Position numbers and translations under genes: made by a program
NCBI RefSeq assembly: GCF_027286325.1
Contig: NZ_CP114588.1
Coordinates: forward strand, 2,505,317 to 2,569,316
From: Salinivibrio kushneri
Lineage (GTDB): Bacteria; Pseudomonadota; Gammaproteobacteria; Enterobacterales; Vibrionaceae
Direction of reading: 5' to 3'
Length of the DNA: 64,000 bases
Notes under the pieces: generated by a model
Databases searched by the model: none
What the model saw: only the letters and a program-made list of their open reading frames with translations
What the model was told of the DNA's origin: nothing
Part shown: piece after piece, positions 40,404 through 51,301 of the stretch
Layout: every line of letters starts with the position of its first letter
How positions within the stretch are numbered: position 1 is the stretch's first letter

Positions 40404-41810
40404 GTGGTTAATGCTCATTTTATAAAATTGCTGGTCGCCCTCGGCTTACCGCTCATATTATTGCTTATCCCCACTGATTGGTTACCGATTGCCAACCTCA
40501 CCATTATTCAACACCGTTTATTGGCGATCTTTTTGATGGCGGCATTACTGTGGGTGTTAGAGCCTGTGCCTGTTTTTTCTACGTCTTTATTGATAATCAC
40601 ACTACAACTGGTGATGATTTCAGATAAAGGCTTGCACTGGTTTCGCGGTATGAGCCCCCACCATCCACGTGGCGAATTAATTCCTTATACCGATATTCTC
40701 AGTGCGTTTTCATCCCCTATCATTATTCTCTTTATGGGCGGGTTTTCGCTTGCCATCGCCGCGTCAAAGTACGAACTGGATATCAACTTAGCACGCGTAT
40801 TACTGAAACCCTTTGGTCAGCACCCTAAATTTATCATGCTCGGCCTGATGTTAATCACCGCAGTGTTTTCGATGTTTATGTCCAATACTGCCACCACGGT
40901 GATGATGCTGGCACTACTTACCCCAATCATCGCGGTACTGCCCAAAGGGGATCCTCTCATCAAAGCACTCGTGCTCTGTATTCCTGTAGCCGCCAATACC
41001 GGTGGTATTGCGACACCAATAGGGACGCCGCCAAACGCCATTGCCTTACAGTACTTAACGGGGGAGTATAAAGTCTCTTTTCTGGGCTGGATGCAGATGG
41101 GCCTGCCTTTCGTGATCGTTCAGCTCACCTTCGCCTGGTGGCTATTACAACGTCTCTTTCGTAGTCAACAGACCCAAGTGAATCTTGCTTTAGAGGGACG
41201 CTTTCTACAAAGCTGGCAGGCCTACACGGTTTACATTACCTTCGCCCTCACGATCGTGCTCTGGCTTACCACCAGCTTGCATGGCATGAATACTTATGTG
41301 GTGGCAGTGATCCCACTGGCGATTTTTACCCTCACTGGCATTATTGGTAAGCCAGAGCTCAAACAGATCAACTGGGATGTCTTATGGCTGGTCGCCGGCG
41401 GGATTGCGATGGGGATAGCACTCGATCAAACAGGACTTGCCGCGGCCCTCGCGCATGCGGTCGATTACAACTTGCTTACCGCCATGACGGTGCTGGTTAC
41501 CTTATCAATTATCTGCTGGCTGATGGCGAACTTTATGTCCAACACAGCCACCGCCAACCTCTTAATGCCGATAGCTGCCGCCATTGCCACCTCCATGCCC
41601 GCGCTGGCAAGCATTGGTGGTATGCAGGGGCTATTAATTGTGGTTGCCTTCTCGGCCTCCTTGGGGATGATTCTACCCGTTTCGACACCGCCCAATTCGT
41701 TGGCGTATTCAACCGGCTTTATCAACAGTCAAGATTTGGTCAAGGTAGGGGTTATTTTAGGCGTCAGTGGTTTAGGTTTGGTCTACAGTGCAGTTGTCTT
41801 ACTAACGTGA
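40404..41810 (+). CDS. DASS (SLC13) family sodium:anion symporter
   Basis: DASS transporters import dicarboxylates, citrate or sulfate with sodium. The 468-aa protein is strongly hydrophobic, with about 11 helices. The two S-N-T sodium/substrate motifs lie at residues 160-162 (M-S-N-T-A-T-T) and 379-381 (M-S-N-T-A-T-A-N), nearly where VcINDY of V. cholerae has them. The C-terminal proline-rich P-V-S-T-P-P-N-S motif is the second conserved site. The start codon is GTG behind AAGGAG. The substrate, probably succinate or another C4 acid, cannot be settled by eye. A structured leader precedes it. Confidence 0.88.
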   Translation: MVNAHFIKLLVALGLPLILLLIPTDWLPIANLTIIQHRLLAIFLMAALLWVLEPVPVFSTSLLIITLQLVMISDKGLHWFRGMSPHHPRGELIPYTDILSAFSSPIIILFMGGFSLAIAASKYELDINLARVLLKPFGQHPKFIMLGLMLITAVFSMFMSNTATTVMMLALLTPIIAVLPKGDPLIKALVLCIPVAANTGGIATPIGTPPNAIALQYLTGEYKVSFLGWMQMGLPFVIVQLTFAWWLLQRLFRSQQTQVNLALEGRFLQSWQAYTVYITFALTIVLWLTTSLHGMNTYVVAVIPLAIFTLTGIIGKPELKQINWDVLWLVAGGIAMGIALDQTGLAAALAHAVDYNLLTAMTVLVTLSIICWLMANFMSNTATANLLMPIAAAIATSMPALASIGGMQGLLIVVAFSASLGMILPVSTPPNSLAYSTGFINSQDLVKVGVILGVSGLGLVYSAVVLLT

Positions 41811-42045
41811 CATGCGTTTAACAATTGAGAAATAAAAACGATAAATTCACTCCATCCTGTGTAAGTGGATATGTTTCATCGAGTAAAAATGGGATAACAC
41901 TTGTGATGTAGGCAAAATAGAAAATGCGCGGCGCGGATAAGACAACGTTTAAAAAAACTTTATCAACGCTGGCCAAGCTTTCTACAATTAATCAGATACT
42001 CAATAAGAAAGTATCGTCGGAACGTGGTAGTACGAGGGATCTTTA

Positions 42046-43932
42046 ATGAAATTCACCATCAAGACCAAAATATTGCTTGCTGTTGCTTTGGTCGTTGCCT
42101 TAGTCAGTGCAGTACAGGCATGGTTTTCCGTTAACCAATTGGAACAAGAGACGCAGCAAAACGTCACTGAGCAAATGCGCGATGTCGGTCTTTCCACCAG
42201 CAACTTTATCGAAGAGTGGCTTGATATCCGCAGTGACATGCTAGTCGCCAATGTGCCACTGATTGCGACTCAGCCTAATGTCGATCGTGAATTATTGCTG
42301 ACCAAGCGCCAGGGTAACTTTCTCACCGTTTACGCCGGCTTTGCAGACGGCTCGATTGCTTATGGTGACAAAACAGAAAGCTGGCCGGCCAATTATGACC
42401 CACGGACTCGACCTTGGTACAAACAAGCCAACGCCGCTAATGAGCTAATCATCACCCCCCCTTATGTCGATGCTAATGGCGCTGGGATGGTGATCAGTTT
42501 TGCCAAATCGTTCAATCAACGCTACGAGGGCGTCATTGCTGCAGACCTCTCCGTTGACGCCATTGTGCAAGAAGTACTCAATGTGCGGTTGCCCAACCAA
42601 GGCTTTGCTTTTTTGGTTGATGGTAACAACAATGTCGTGGCTTATCGGGATACTGCGCTCAGTACCAAGCCCCTGACCCAGGTTGACGATGAACTTACCC
42701 CCGCTTTTATCCAACAGGCACGTAACAGTGATGCACTCTCAACCATTACTTTTGACGGTGACGGCAGAGAAAAACTGCTCGCGGTAACGCCCGTTGAAGG
42801 CGCTGACTGGAGCCTTGGCGTGGTGCAAGATAAAAAGTTGGCGTTTGCGTCTGTCTCCGAGCAGATTGTTTCCACCTTGGTCACGTCAGTGATCTTATTT
42901 GTGATCATTGCTCTGATTGCCGGGGCGCTTATCCACCGGATGTTGGCGCCGCTGACTCAACTGACACAGGCAGTAAGCTCGCTTTCAAAAGGTAGTGGGG
43001 ATCTCACTCAGCGTCTTGATATTGTCCGTAAAGATGAAATTGGAGAGTTAGCCGGACACGTCAATGCGTTCCTTGAGCAGTTACAAGCGATGATAGGCCG
43101 CAGCGTCACTCAGAGTGTGACCCTATCGGATCGCGCCGACCAATGTCGCAACCTTGCTCACCAGTCCAGTAGCTTGGTGGGTCAGCAGCAAGGCGATGTT
43201 GATCAAATTGCCACCGCCATCCATGAGATGTCGACCACGGCTAACGAAGTCGCCAGTAATGCCGAACAAACCGCGCGCTCTGCCCAAGAGGCAGAGGGCT
43301 CATGCCGTGACGGCCTAGAGGTAGTGGAAAGCAACCGTGATGCCATTACCCAACTAGCAGAACAGGTGGAGCAAGCCACAGATGTGATCCGTGAATTGGA
43401 TACCAACTCACAAAGCATCAACCAAATCATCTCCACTATTCAGGATATTGCCGAACAAACCAACCTACTCGCGCTTAACGCCGCCATTGAGGCCGCCCGA
43501 GCCGGTGAACAAGGACGTGGCTTTGCTGTCGTCGCTGATGAAGTGCGTGTATTGAGTCAGCGTACTCATGATTCCACGGAAGAGATCCGTAACATGATTG
43601 AAACGCTACAAAACACCACTCAACGCGCAGTAGATGGCATGACCCAAAGTAATGATATGGCGACTTCAAGTGTCGAACGCGCAGCCTCAGCGAGCGAGAA
43701 ACTCAACGAAATCACCCGTGCAATCGGCGACATTTCTGAGATGGCGGCACAAATCGCCAGCGCGGCTGAAGAACAACGAGCGGTGACCGAAGATATCAAC
43801 CGTAATACCCAAGCGGTGCGTGACCTCTCGTTAGAGATCCACCAAAAGTCCAATGAAACGGGCGAGCAAGGTGAGCAAATGGCGCAAGATGCGCAAGAAA
43901 TGCACAACGACCTTTCCAAGTTCAAAGTATAA
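42046..43932 (+). CDS. Methyl-accepting chemotaxis protein with dCache domain (first of a tandem pair)
   Basis: This 628-aa receptor has a transmembrane helix at about 7-29, a periplasmic double-cache sensor at about 35-275, a second helix at about 277-300, HAMP at about 300-350 and a cytoplasmic signalling domain. The receptor tip [18 protein letters not shown] lies near residue 468. The cache carries the amino-acid-binding pattern Y117-x4-R122-x-W124-Y125 (Y-D-P-R-T-R-P-W-Y), with D167 in A-A-D-L-S-V-D. This is known for PctA-type amino-acid receptors. There is no C-terminal CheR tether. A close paralogue follows. Ligand prediction is inference. Confidence 0.93.
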   Translation: MKFTIKTKILLAVALVVALVSAVQAWFSVNQLEQETQQNVTEQMRDVGLSTSNFIEEWLDIRSDMLVANVPLIATQPNVDRELLLTKRQGNFLTVYAGFADGSIAYGDKTESWPANYDPRTRPWYKQANAANELIITPPYVDANGAGMVISFAKSFNQRYEGVIAADLSVDAIVQEVLNVRLPNQGFAFLVDGNNNVVAYRDTALSTKPLTQVDDELTPAFIQQARNSDALSTITFDGDGREKLLAVTPVEGADWSLGVVQDKKLAFASVSEQIVSTLVTSVILFVIIALIAGALIHRMLAPLTQLTQAVSSLSKGSGDLTQRLDIVRKDEIGELAGHVNAFLEQLQAMIGRSVTQSVTLSDRADQCRNLAHQSSSLVGQQQGDVDQIATAIHEMSTTANEVASNAEQTARSAQEAEGSCRDGLEVVESNRDAITQLAEQVEQATDVIRELDTNSQSINQIISTIQDIAEQTNLLALNAAIEAARAGEQGRGFAVVADEVRVLSQRTHDSTEEIRNMIETLQNTTQRAVDGMTQSNDMATSSVERAASASEKLNEITRAIGDISEMAAQIASAAEEQRAVTEDINRNTQAVRDLSLEIHQKSNETGEQGEQMAQDAQEMHNDLSKFKV

Positions 43933-43945
43933 CCTGCGCCACCGC

Positions 43946-43971
43946 AGTCTGCCTGCCTAGGTAGGCAGACT
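43946..43971. repeat. Inverted repeat between the two chemoreceptor genes
   Basis: AGTCTGCCT and AGGCAGACT are 9-base arms around an 8-base centre, just after the first receptor gene. No T-run follows, so it is terminator-like at best and may protect the mRNA end. Confidence 0.45.
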
Positions 43972-44113
43972 GTCACTGGCAGAAAGATCACAGATTCACC
44001 CTTATTCTCTCACTTTGCCGCTTTTGTGACCGCATTTTGTCTTATCGATCCAACTTTAGTGCAAACGTTGCGTATACACTTGTGACACTTTTCAAGCAGA
44101 TGGAAATGTGTCT

Positions 44114-45991
44114 ATGCCCAAGCCAACAATTAAGCTAAAAATCATTGTGGCTATTGCCTTTATCGTGGCCTTGGTCAGTGCGGTACTTGCCAGCATTTCT
44201 GTGCGTCAACTCCAAAGCGAGACGACTAGCAGTATCACCAAGCAAATGCATGATGTCGGGGATGCCACCGTCCAGTTTATCGACAGCTGGCTGAGTACGC
44301 GCGCCGATATGCTATTGGCAAACGAATCACTGATCGCCAACCAGGCTAATGTGGATCGCGAGCTTCTTGTCACCAAGCGAGCGGGGCGTTTCCTCTCCGT
44401 GTATGCCGGTTTTGAAGATGGCCGTATCGCCTACGGTGATAAAAGCGAAGATTGGCCCGCCGACTATGATCCGCGCACTCGCCCTTGGTATCAAAGCGCC
44501 AGTGACGCCAATGGCTTAATCATTACCGAGCCCTATCAAGATTTCGATGGCAGTTTGGTGGTCAGTCTCGCCAAAGCCTTTAATGGCCAATATCAAGGGG
44601 TACTAGCTGCCGATGTCACCGTGACCGATATTGTCGAGCAAGTATTAAATTTAAAACTCAGCAATGGCTTTGCCTTCCTCGTCGATGGTGACAACCGCCT
44701 AGTGGCCTATCGCGATACCGATCTTAGCCGTCAGCCACTGACTGAGCTTGACGAAGAACTCACGCCCACATTTATGGCTAGCGCGAGCGCCCAGCGCCAA
44801 CTCACTACCTTCGAGCTTAATGGCAAAGAAAAGCTTCTCGCGGCGATCGAGGTTCCCAATACCGATTGGACCCTGGGTATCGTCGAAGATAAGACACAAG
44901 CCTATGCTTCGGTATCAGAGCAAATTACCTTTGTGGTGATTGCCTCAGTGATCTTGTTTATCGTGATTGCCTTTGTCGCCGGTGCGTTAATCAAACAGCT
45001 GCTTAAGCCATTAGGCGAGCTGACAGGCGCTGTACGTACTCTCTCTGCAGGCGAAGGGGATCTCACGCAAAGGCTCAACATCGCCCGCCAAGATGAAATT
45101 GGCGAACTGGCTGGATACGTCAATGCCTTCCTCGCTCAGCTCCAGCAGATGGTCGGTAAAGCGGTTAGTCAGAGCATGACGCTGTCAGAAAGCGCCGAAG
45201 AATGTCGCACCCACGCCCTGCAGTCCAGCCAGTTGGTTGATAAACAGCAAAATGATGTTGACCAAATAGCGACGGCTATCCACGAAATGTCGACCACAGC
45301 CAACGAGGTGGCAAGCCATGCTGAAGATACGGCCTCGTCCGCGCAACAGGCGGAGCAGTCATGCCAAGAGGGGTTAAGTGTCGTCAGTGATAACCGCAAT
45401 GCTATCACTCAGTTGGCCGAGCAAGTAGAGCGAGCCACTAATGTGATCCGCGAGCTGGATGAGAACGCCCAGAGTATCAACCAAATCATCGCGACCATTC
45501 AAGGGGTGGCCGAGCAAACCAACTTGCTTGCTCTCAACGCAGCCATTGAGGCAGCCCGAGCAGGCGATCAAGGGCGAGGGTTTGCAGTGGTCGCCGATGA
45601 AGTGCGCGTACTGAGCCAGCGTACCCATGACTCCACCGAAGAGATTCGCAACATGATTGAGACGCTGCAGCACACCACACAGCGCGCGGTCGATGATATG
45701 ACCCAAAGTAATGAAATGGCGACATCAAGTGTGGATCGCGCCGAAGCGGCCAGTGAGCGCCTCAACCAAATCACCAGCGCTATTGGTACTATCTCAGAAA
45801 TGGCGATTCAAATTGCCAGTGCTGCAGAGGAGCAGCGTGCGGTCACCGACGACATCAATCGCAATACTCAAGCGGTAAAAGATCTGTCCTATGAGATCCA
45901 CCAGCAAGCCAGTGCCACCGGCGATCAAGGTGAAAGCATGGCGCAAGCCGCGCGGGATATGCATCAAGATTTGTCAAAATTTAAAGTCTAG
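44114..45991 (+). CDS. Methyl-accepting chemotaxis protein with dCache domain (second of a tandem pair)
   Basis: A 625-aa paralogue of the preceding gene, with the same layout: membrane helix, dCache sensor, second helix, HAMP, signalling domain. The amino-acid motif is present as Y118-x4-R123-x-W125-Y126 with D167. The cytoplasmic half is nearly identical to its neighbour, while the sensor differs more, as expected for a duplicated receptor with a changed ligand range. I chose ATG 44114 because a GGA stands 9 bases upstream; a GTG at 44108 is an alternative. A strong terminator follows. Confidence 0.92.
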   Translation: MPKPTIKLKIIVAIAFIVALVSAVLASISVRQLQSETTSSITKQMHDVGDATVQFIDSWLSTRADMLLANESLIANQANVDRELLVTKRAGRFLSVYAGFEDGRIAYGDKSEDWPADYDPRTRPWYQSASDANGLIITEPYQDFDGSLVVSLAKAFNGQYQGVLAADVTVTDIVEQVLNLKLSNGFAFLVDGDNRLVAYRDTDLSRQPLTELDEELTPTFMASASAQRQLTTFELNGKEKLLAAIEVPNTDWTLGIVEDKTQAYASVSEQITFVVIASVILFIVIAFVAGALIKQLLKPLGELTGAVRTLSAGEGDLTQRLNIARQDEIGELAGYVNAFLAQLQQMVGKAVSQSMTLSESAEECRTHALQSSQLVDKQQNDVDQIATAIHEMSTTANEVASHAEDTASSAQQAEQSCQEGLSVVSDNRNAITQLAEQVERATNVIRELDENAQSINQIIATIQGVAEQTNLLALNAAIEAARAGDQGRGFAVVADEVRVLSQRTHDSTEEIRNMIETLQHTTQRAVDDMTQSNEMATSSVDRAEAASERLNQITSAIGTISEMAIQIASAAEEQRAVTDDINRNTQAVKDLSYEIHQQASATGDQGESMAQAARDMHQDLSKFKV

Positions 45992-46007
45992 GTGAATGCC
46001 CTTTCAG

Positions 46008-46032
46008 ACGCCGCCGCAAGGCGGCGTTTTTC
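46008..46032 (+). terminator. Terminator after the second chemoreceptor gene
   Basis: ACGCCGCC-GCAA-GGCGGCGT is an 8-bp stem with a tetraloop and a TTTTT tail. It may also stop epmA from the minus side. Confidence 0.9.
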
Positions 46033-46040
46033 TTATGGCG

Positions 46041-47018
46041 CTACGCGCGTGAGACAGGAAACGCGGTCACCGCATCAATGTGATCACAACCGAGCGCTAA
46101 CATCACTAAACGATCGACGCCTAATGCCACCCCCGCGCAATCAGGTAAGCCACTTTCCAGCGCGGACAATAAGTGCTCATCGATAGGTTGTGGTGGTAGA
46201 CCGCGAGCCTCACGTGCCGCATTGTCCGCCTCAAACCGCTGTCGTTGCTCGTTGGCGTCTTGCAACTCATAAAAACCATTGGCCAGCTCAATCCCTCGGA
46301 AGTACACCTCAAACCGATGCGCAACACGCCAGTCTTCTTCGCTGATTTTAGCCAGCGCGGCTTGCGACGCGGGAAAGTCATAAATAAAAGCGGGCACCTG
46401 CTGGCCAATATTCGGCTCTACCATCACGGAGAAAAGCAGCTGCAGCAAGGTATCTTTGTCGGTTTCATCCTGAGTGATGTCTGCCAATCCCTGCGTAGCA
46501 GCCAGTGCACGCAACTGACTACTATCCGCGGTTAATGGGCACAGTCCGGTGAACGATTCAAAGGCCGTTTGATAGCTCATCCGTGTCGCAGCTTGACACC
46601 TAAGTACCGCTTGCAACAACCCATCCATTTCATCCATTAAGTCATGGTGGGTATAGCCAGGTTGATACCACTCCAACATCGTAAATTCAGGGTTGTGGTA
46701 GCGCCCTGCCTCTTCATTACGAAACGCCTTACTGATTTGGTAAATGGCACCGCTGCCCGCTGCCAGTAATCGCTTCATATGAAATTCTGGGCTGGTCATC
46801 AAATACAAAGGTAGTCCCTTGGCAAAGCCGGGGCCGACCAGCGAGGTGGAAAAACTGTGCAGGTGCACATCAGTCACCGCCGCTTGACTCAGTGCAGGGG
46901 TATCCACTTCCCATACGTCACGATCAGCAAAAAATTGACGGATACGGGCGATGATCGCGGCGCGTTTTTTTAATTGTGGCAAGCCTGCGGTTGGCTGCCA
47001 CTGATTCATCTCACTCAT
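46041..47018 (-). CDS. epmA: Elongation factor P beta-lysine ligase EpmA
   Basis: EpmA attaches (R)-beta-lysine to Lys34 of EF-P, a modification needed to translate polyproline stretches. The 325-aa protein is a class II lysyl-tRNA-synthetase-like catalytic domain without the anticodon-binding domain. Motif 2 ([14 protein letters not shown]) and motif 3 ([12 protein letters not shown]) are present. It stands opposite frdABCD, as in E. coli. Its substrate EF-P and partner EpmB are in the same window. Confidence 0.96.
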   Translation of the reverse strand: MSEMNQWQPTAGLPQLKKRAAIIARIRQFFADRDVWEVDTPALSQAAVTDVHLHSFSTSLVGPGFAKGLPLYLMTSPEFHMKRLLAAGSGAIYQISKAFRNEEAGRYHNPEFTMLEWYQPGYTHHDLMDEMDGLLQAVLRCQAATRMSYQTAFESFTGLCPLTADSSQLRALAATQGLADITQDETDKDTLLQLLFSVMVEPNIGQQVPAFIYDFPASQAALAKISEEDWRVAHRFEVYFRGIELANGFYELQDANEQRQRFEADNAAREARGLPPQPIDEHLLSALESGLPDCAGVALGVDRLVMLALGCDHIDAVTAFPVSRA

Positions 47019-47328
47019 ACGTTACCCTTGCACGCTCTCTGATGGCGCCAGTCTATCGCTGCCGTCTGGAATGACAAGTACTCACGATTAGTGTTGCGCG
47101 GCAAGCATGTGCCACATAACGCATTTTCTTTGTAATTATTTCCCCTTTTTACAAGAGCGGCAGGCACTTAACGACTAACATCACACTTTTATGCAATTTA
47201 ACACTCATGCCCACAAAATCGCGGTAATTCCCCGACTGAGTCAATTTTTGCTGTGCACAGATTGCCTACCATGACAGCAGAACAATAAATAAGCCAAGCA
47301 CTGGCTTTCCCTACACTGGAGGATGAAC
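47019..47328. other. Divergent intergenic region between epmA and frdA
   Basis: About 310 bases. It contains the palindrome CTGTGCACAG at 47251-47260, and a hairpin at 47291-47307 (AAGCCA/TGGCTT) just before the frdA ribosome site. No convincing FNR box TTGAT-N4-ATCAA was found on either strand, although frd is FNR-controlled in E. coli. No additional gene is seen. Confidence 0.5.
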
Positions 47329-49134
47329 GTGCAGACCATTACCACAGATATTGCAGTGATTGGCGCTGGTGGCGCCGGGCTGCGCACCGCCATTGCGGCC
47401 GCCGAGGCAGACCCCTCTCTTAATATTGCCCTGGTATCTAAGGTTTATCCGATGCGCTCCCACACTGTGGCCGCAGAGGGTGGCTCAGCTGCCGTCATCA
47501 AGGACGAAGACAGCCTAGACAACCACTTCAATGATACCGTCAGCGGTGGCGACTGGTTATGCGAACAAGATGTCGTCGATTACTTTGTCAAACATTGTGC
47601 CCATGAAATGGTACAACTCGAGCAATGGGGCTGCCCTTGGAGCCGAAAAGACGATGGCAGCATCAATGTCCGCCGTTTTGGTGGCATGAAAGTCGAGCGT
47701 ACTTGGTTTGCCGCGGATAAAACCGGCTTCCATATGCTCCATACCCTGTTTCAAACCTCGACCAAATATCCACAGATCCAACGTCTCGACGAATACTTTG
47801 TGATTGATTTGATTATCGATGACGGGCAAGTACAAGGCTTGATTGCCTTGCACATGGCGGAAGGCGAGCTGGTCTGTATTAAAGCCAAATCGGTGGTGTT
47901 AGCCACGGGCGGCGCCGGACGCGTGTACAGCTGCAATACCAATGGTGGGATTGTCACCGGGGATGGCATGGCCATGGCTTATCGCCACGGTATCCCGCTG
48001 CGTGATATGGAATTTGTCCAATATCACCCCACAGGGCTGCCTGGAACGGGGATCTTAATGACCGAAGGCTGCCGTGGCGAAGGTGGCATTATTGTCAACA
48101 AAGACGGCTACCGATACCTGCAAGATTATGGTCTCGGGCCAGAAACGCCGGTCGGACAGCCAAAGAACAAATACATGGAGCTCGGCCCACGCGATAAAGT
48201 CTCACAAGCCTTTTGGCATGAGCAGCAAAAAGGCAATACCATCAAGCACACGCTCGGTGACGTTGTTCATCTCGATTTACGTCACCTCGGCGAAGACTAT
48301 ATTCAAGAACGGCTGCCGTTTATTTGTGAGCTCGCCAAAGCCTATGTCAACGTTGACCCCGCCAAAGAGCCGATCCCAATTCGTCCCACGGTGCACTACA
48401 CCATGGGTGGCATTGAAACGGATGCCCAAACCGAAACGCGCGTTAACGGCTTATTTGCGGTTGGTGAGTGCTCCTCCGTCGGTTTGCACGGGGCTAATCG
48501 ACTCGGCTCAAACTCGCTCGCTGAATTAGCGGTATTTGGTCGTTTGGCGGGTGAAGGCGCAGCAAAACGGGCAGCGGCCTTTACAGGTTGGAATCAAGCA
48601 GCTATTGATGCCCAGGTTCAGAACGTCAAAGCGCGCATTGATCAGTTGCTGAGCAATCAAGGCGAAGAAAACTGGGCGGATATTCGCAAAGAGCTGGGCG
48701 AGACAATGGAAGCGGGCTGCGGTATTTATCGTCGCGAAGATCTGATGCAAGCCACCATTGATAAAATTGCTGAGCTCAAAGCACGCTATCAGCATGTTGC
48801 CATCCAAGACCAAGGGAGTGTGTTCAATACTGACCTACTCTATGCCATTGAAGTGGGCTATGGCTTGGAGGTCGCAGAGGCCATGGCACACTCTGCCATC
48901 CAGCGTAAGGAATCTCGTGGCGCTCACCAACGGCTAGATGAAGGCTGCACCGAGCGTGATGATGATAACTACCTCAAACATACCTTGGCCTTCTATCAAC
49001 CCGAGGGCGGCCCTCGCATTGACTACGGCGATGTTAAAATCACCAAATCACAACCACAAGCACGCCTATATGGCGATGCGGCGGAACACGCCAATCGTGG
49101 CAATGTGGATCAACAAGAGGAGCCCGCATCATGA
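47329..49134 (+). CDS. frdA: Fumarate reductase flavoprotein subunit
   Basis: FrdA holds covalent FAD and reduces fumarate to succinate at the end of anaerobic respiration. The FAD histidine is in [11 protein letters not shown], the active-site block is G-G-A-G-R-V-Y and T-E-G-C-R-G-E-G-G, and the [11 protein letters not shown] motif is present. A GGAGG at 47318-47322 stands directly before an ATG at 47323, but six bases before the GTG at 47329. I therefore take the GTG: the result, [12 protein letters not shown], aligns with E. coli M-Q-T-F-Q-A-D-L-A-I-V-G. Starting at 47323 would add two residues. frdB overlaps the end by 4 bases. Confidence 0.97.
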   Translation: MQTITTDIAVIGAGGAGLRTAIAAAEADPSLNIALVSKVYPMRSHTVAAEGGSAAVIKDEDSLDNHFNDTVSGGDWLCEQDVVDYFVKHCAHEMVQLEQWGCPWSRKDDGSINVRRFGGMKVERTWFAADKTGFHMLHTLFQTSTKYPQIQRLDEYFVIDLIIDDGQVQGLIALHMAEGELVCIKAKSVVLATGGAGRVYSCNTNGGIVTGDGMAMAYRHGIPLRDMEFVQYHPTGLPGTGILMTEGCRGEGGIIVNKDGYRYLQDYGLGPETPVGQPKNKYMELGPRDKVSQAFWHEQQKGNTIKHTLGDVVHLDLRHLGEDYIQERLPFICELAKAYVNVDPAKEPIPIRPTVHYTMGGIETDAQTETRVNGLFAVGECSSVGLHGANRLGSNSLAELAVFGRLAGEGAAKRAAAFTGWNQAAIDAQVQNVKARIDQLLSNQGEENWADIRKELGETMEAGCGIYRREDLMQATIDKIAELKARYQHVAIQDQGSVFNTDLLYAIEVGYGLEVAEAMAHSAIQRKESRGAHQRLDEGCTERDDDNYLKHTLAFYQPEGGPRIDYGDVKITKSQPQARLYGDAAEHANRGNVDQQEEPAS

Positions 49135-49886
49135 CGCAAACTACCTACCAGGTCTCAGTGCTCAGATACGATCCGGCAACGGATGAGGCGCCTTACTCGC
49201 AATCTTTCGTTGTGCCCGGCGATGAAACCATGTCGGTCTTAGATGCGCTAGGCTATATCAAAGACAACCTCGATAAATCGCTGTCTTACCGCTGGTCTTG
49301 TCGCATGGCCATTTGTGGCTCATGCGGAATGATGGTCAATGGTGTTCCCAAGCTCGCTTGCAAAGCGTTTTTACGTGATTACGCCAAAGGGGTGGTGATT
49401 GAGCCTTTGGCTAATTTTGCGATCGAGAAAGATCTCGTTGTCGATATGACGCCCTTTATTGAGCGTCTTGAAGCAATCAAACCCTATATCTTGGGTAATG
49501 ATCGACGCCCTGAAGACGGGCCCAATACACAAACGCCTGAACAAATGGCACGTTATAAACAATTTGCCGCTTGTATCAATTGCGGCTTATGCTATGCCGC
49601 CTGTCCGCAATTTGGTCTCAACCCCGACTTTTTAGGCCCTGCCGCGATCGCGCTGGCACACCGCTATAATCTTGACAGCCGAGACAAGGGAAAAGCCCAA
49701 CGCATGCCGCTGATTAATAGTGATAACGGCGCGTGGGGATGCACTTTCGTCGGCTACTGCTCCAAAGTGTGTCCGAAAGGTGTTGATCCTGCGGGTGCAG
49801 TCAACCAAGGCAAGGTGGCTTCCACCCAAGATATGGTGATTGCCATGTTTAACCCTAATAAAGATGGGCAGGAGGTAAGAGGATGA
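49131..49886 (+). CDS. frdB: Fumarate reductase iron-sulfur subunit
   Basis: FrdB passes electrons from menaquinol through three iron-sulfur clusters to FrdA. The 251-aa protein has the 2Fe-2S motif ([11 protein letters not shown]) with a later Cys. The 4Fe-4S motif is [12 protein letters not shown], and the 3Fe-4S motif is [12 protein letters not shown]. Both ends overlap neighbours by 4 bases, showing tight coupling in the frdABCD operon. Confidence 0.97.
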   Translation: MTQTTYQVSVLRYDPATDEAPYSQSFVVPGDETMSVLDALGYIKDNLDKSLSYRWSCRMAICGSCGMMVNGVPKLACKAFLRDYAKGVVIEPLANFAIEKDLVVDMTPFIERLEAIKPYILGNDRRPEDGPNTQTPEQMARYKQFAACINCGLCYAACPQFGLNPDFLGPAAIALAHRYNLDSRDKGKAQRMPLINSDNGAWGCTFVGYCSKVCPKGVDPAGAVNQGKVASTQDMVIAMFNPNKDGQEVRG

Positions 49887-50266
49887 GTAACCGCAAACCC
49901 TATACACGCCCCATGCCGCGTACTTGGTGGCTCGACCATCCGTTCTACCGCTTTTATATGGTGCGAGAAGCGACAGTACTGCCTTTGGTCTTTTTCACGC
50001 TTAGTCTCACAGCTGGATTAATTTGCTTGGTTCAGGGACCGCAAGCGTGGCAAAGCTGGCTGGATTACATGGCCCACCCGGTGGTGATTACCTTGAACCT
50101 GGTTGCCTTGGTCGCCAGCCTGTTTCATGCCACCACATTTTTCAGCATGATGCCGCAAGTGATGCCAATTCGCATTAAAGGCAAACTGCTCGACGGTAAA
50201 TGGGTGATTGGTGCGCAATGGGCCGCGGTGGCGGTGATATCACTGATTGCTCTGGTGCTCATTTAG
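49883..50266 (+). CDS. frdC: Fumarate reductase membrane anchor subunit C
   Basis: FrdC anchors the complex and helps bind menaquinol. The 127-aa protein begins [13 protein letters not shown], and shows three hydrophobic helices. A charged loop with [15 protein letters not shown] follows the second helix. Similarity to E. coli FrdC is clear. It overlaps frdB by 4 bases, and frdD follows after 8. Confidence 0.95.
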   Translation: MSNRKPYTRPMPRTWWLDHPFYRFYMVREATVLPLVFFTLSLTAGLICLVQGPQAWQSWLDYMAHPVVITLNLVALVASLFHATTFFSMMPQVMPIRIKGKLLDGKWVIGAQWAAVAVISLIALVLI

Positions 50267-50274
50267 GAGGTGTT

Positions 50275-50637
50275 ATGATTGATTCCAAACCCAAACGTTC
50301 CGATGAGCCCATTTGGTGGAGCCTCTTTGGCGCCGGGGGAACCTGGTTCGCGATGTTTACCCCAGTGACTGTCTTGATCTTAGGGGTACTCATCCCTCTC
50401 GGGATTATTGACCCATCCACATTGAGCTATGACCGTGTGACGATGTTTGCTGAGCACTGGCTCGGCAAGCTGCTGATCCTGGCCACCCTTGCGTTGCCTA
50501 TGTGGCATGCCATGCATCGCATCCATCACGGGCTGCACGACTTAAAGCTGCATGTTGGACTCGCCGGTAAGGTAATTTGCTACGCCATCGCCTTTGCGGT
50601 CAGTGTCGCGGCCATACTGTTGGTATTGATTGTCTAA
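50275..50637 (+). CDS. frdD: Fumarate reductase membrane anchor subunit D
   Basis: FrdD is the second membrane anchor of fumarate reductase. The 120-aa protein begins [21 protein letters not shown], which matches the FrdD opening. It has three hydrophobic helices and the [13 protein letters not shown] motif in the middle. The ATG at 50275 has AGGAGG upstream, which excludes longer in-frame starts. A bidirectional terminator lies 23 bases on. Confidence 0.95.
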   Translation: MIDSKPKRSDEPIWWSLFGAGGTWFAMFTPVTVLILGVLIPLGIIDPSTLSYDRVTMFAEHWLGKLLILATLALPMWHAMHRIHHGLHDLKLHVGLAGKVICYAIAFAVSVAAILLVLIV

Positions 50638-50659
50638 TTCCAGTCAAAACAAGGCATAA

Positions 50660-50693
50660 AAAAAGCCCTGGCTGATGAAGCGCAGGGCTTTTT
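50660..50693. terminator. Bidirectional terminator between frdD and efp
   Basis: AAAAAGCCCTG and CAGGGCTTTTT pair over 11 bases around a 12-base loop. A-run and T-run flank it, so it ends frdABCD on plus and efp on minus. Confidence 0.9.
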
Positions 50694-50701
50694 AACAAAG
50701 G

Positions 50702-51268
50702 TTACTTAACCCGTCCAACGTACTCACCCGTACGGGTATCGACCTTAATCACTTCGCCGATTTGAATAAACAAAGGCACGCGAACCACAGCGCCTGTGCT
50801 CAGTGTCGCTGGCTTGCCGCCCGTTCCTTGCGTATCACCTTTCAAGCCTGGATCGGTTTCTGTCACCTCTAGTTCAACGAAGTTAGGTGGGGTAACCACG
50901 ATAGGGTCGCCATTCCACAGTGTAAGCGTACACGTGTTGTTCTCGACGAGCCACTTGACGTTATCACCCACTGCGCTCTCGTTAGACGCAATTTGCTCAA
51001 AGGTTTCATTGTTCATAAAGTGATAGAATTCACCGTCTGTGTACAGGTAATCCATATCAACTTCAATCACGTCGGCCGCTTCAACGCTGTCACCCGATTT
51101 AAATGTTTTCTCTAGTACTTTACCGGAGATCAACTTACGGATTTTGACACGGTTGAAGGCCTGACCCTTGCCTGGCTTTACGAATTCATTTTCGGTAATG
51201 ACACACGGCTCGTTATCGAGCATAATTTTCAAACCGCCGCGGAATTCATTAGTGCTGAAAGACGCCAT
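50702..51268 (-). CDS. efp: Elongation factor P
   Basis: EF-P binds stalled ribosomes and helps form peptide bonds at polyproline motifs. The 188-aa protein has the three EF-P beta-barrels, and Lys34 in K-P-G-K-G-Q-A is the beta-lysylation site. E. coli also has Lys34. epmB is divergent (33 bases away) and epmA lies 4 kb upstream, so the whole modification pathway is encoded here. Confidence 0.98.
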   Translation of the reverse strand: MASFSTNEFRGGLKIMLDNEPCVITENEFVKPGKGQAFNRVKIRKLISGKVLEKTFKSGDSVEAADVIEVDMDYLYTDGEFYHFMNNETFEQIASNESAVGDNVKWLVENNTCTLTLWNGDPIVVTPPNFVELEVTETDPGLKGDTQGTGGKPATLSTGAVVRVPLFIQIGEVIKVDTRTGEYVGRVK

Positions 51269-51301
51269 CTTGATCCTCTTAACATCTTCGAGTTTTCACA
51301 A

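Noticed and set aside
47019..47328. FNR site before frdA
   Set aside because: Expected from E. coli, but no TTGAT-N4-ATCAA-like sequence with two or fewer mismatches was found by eye on either strand.
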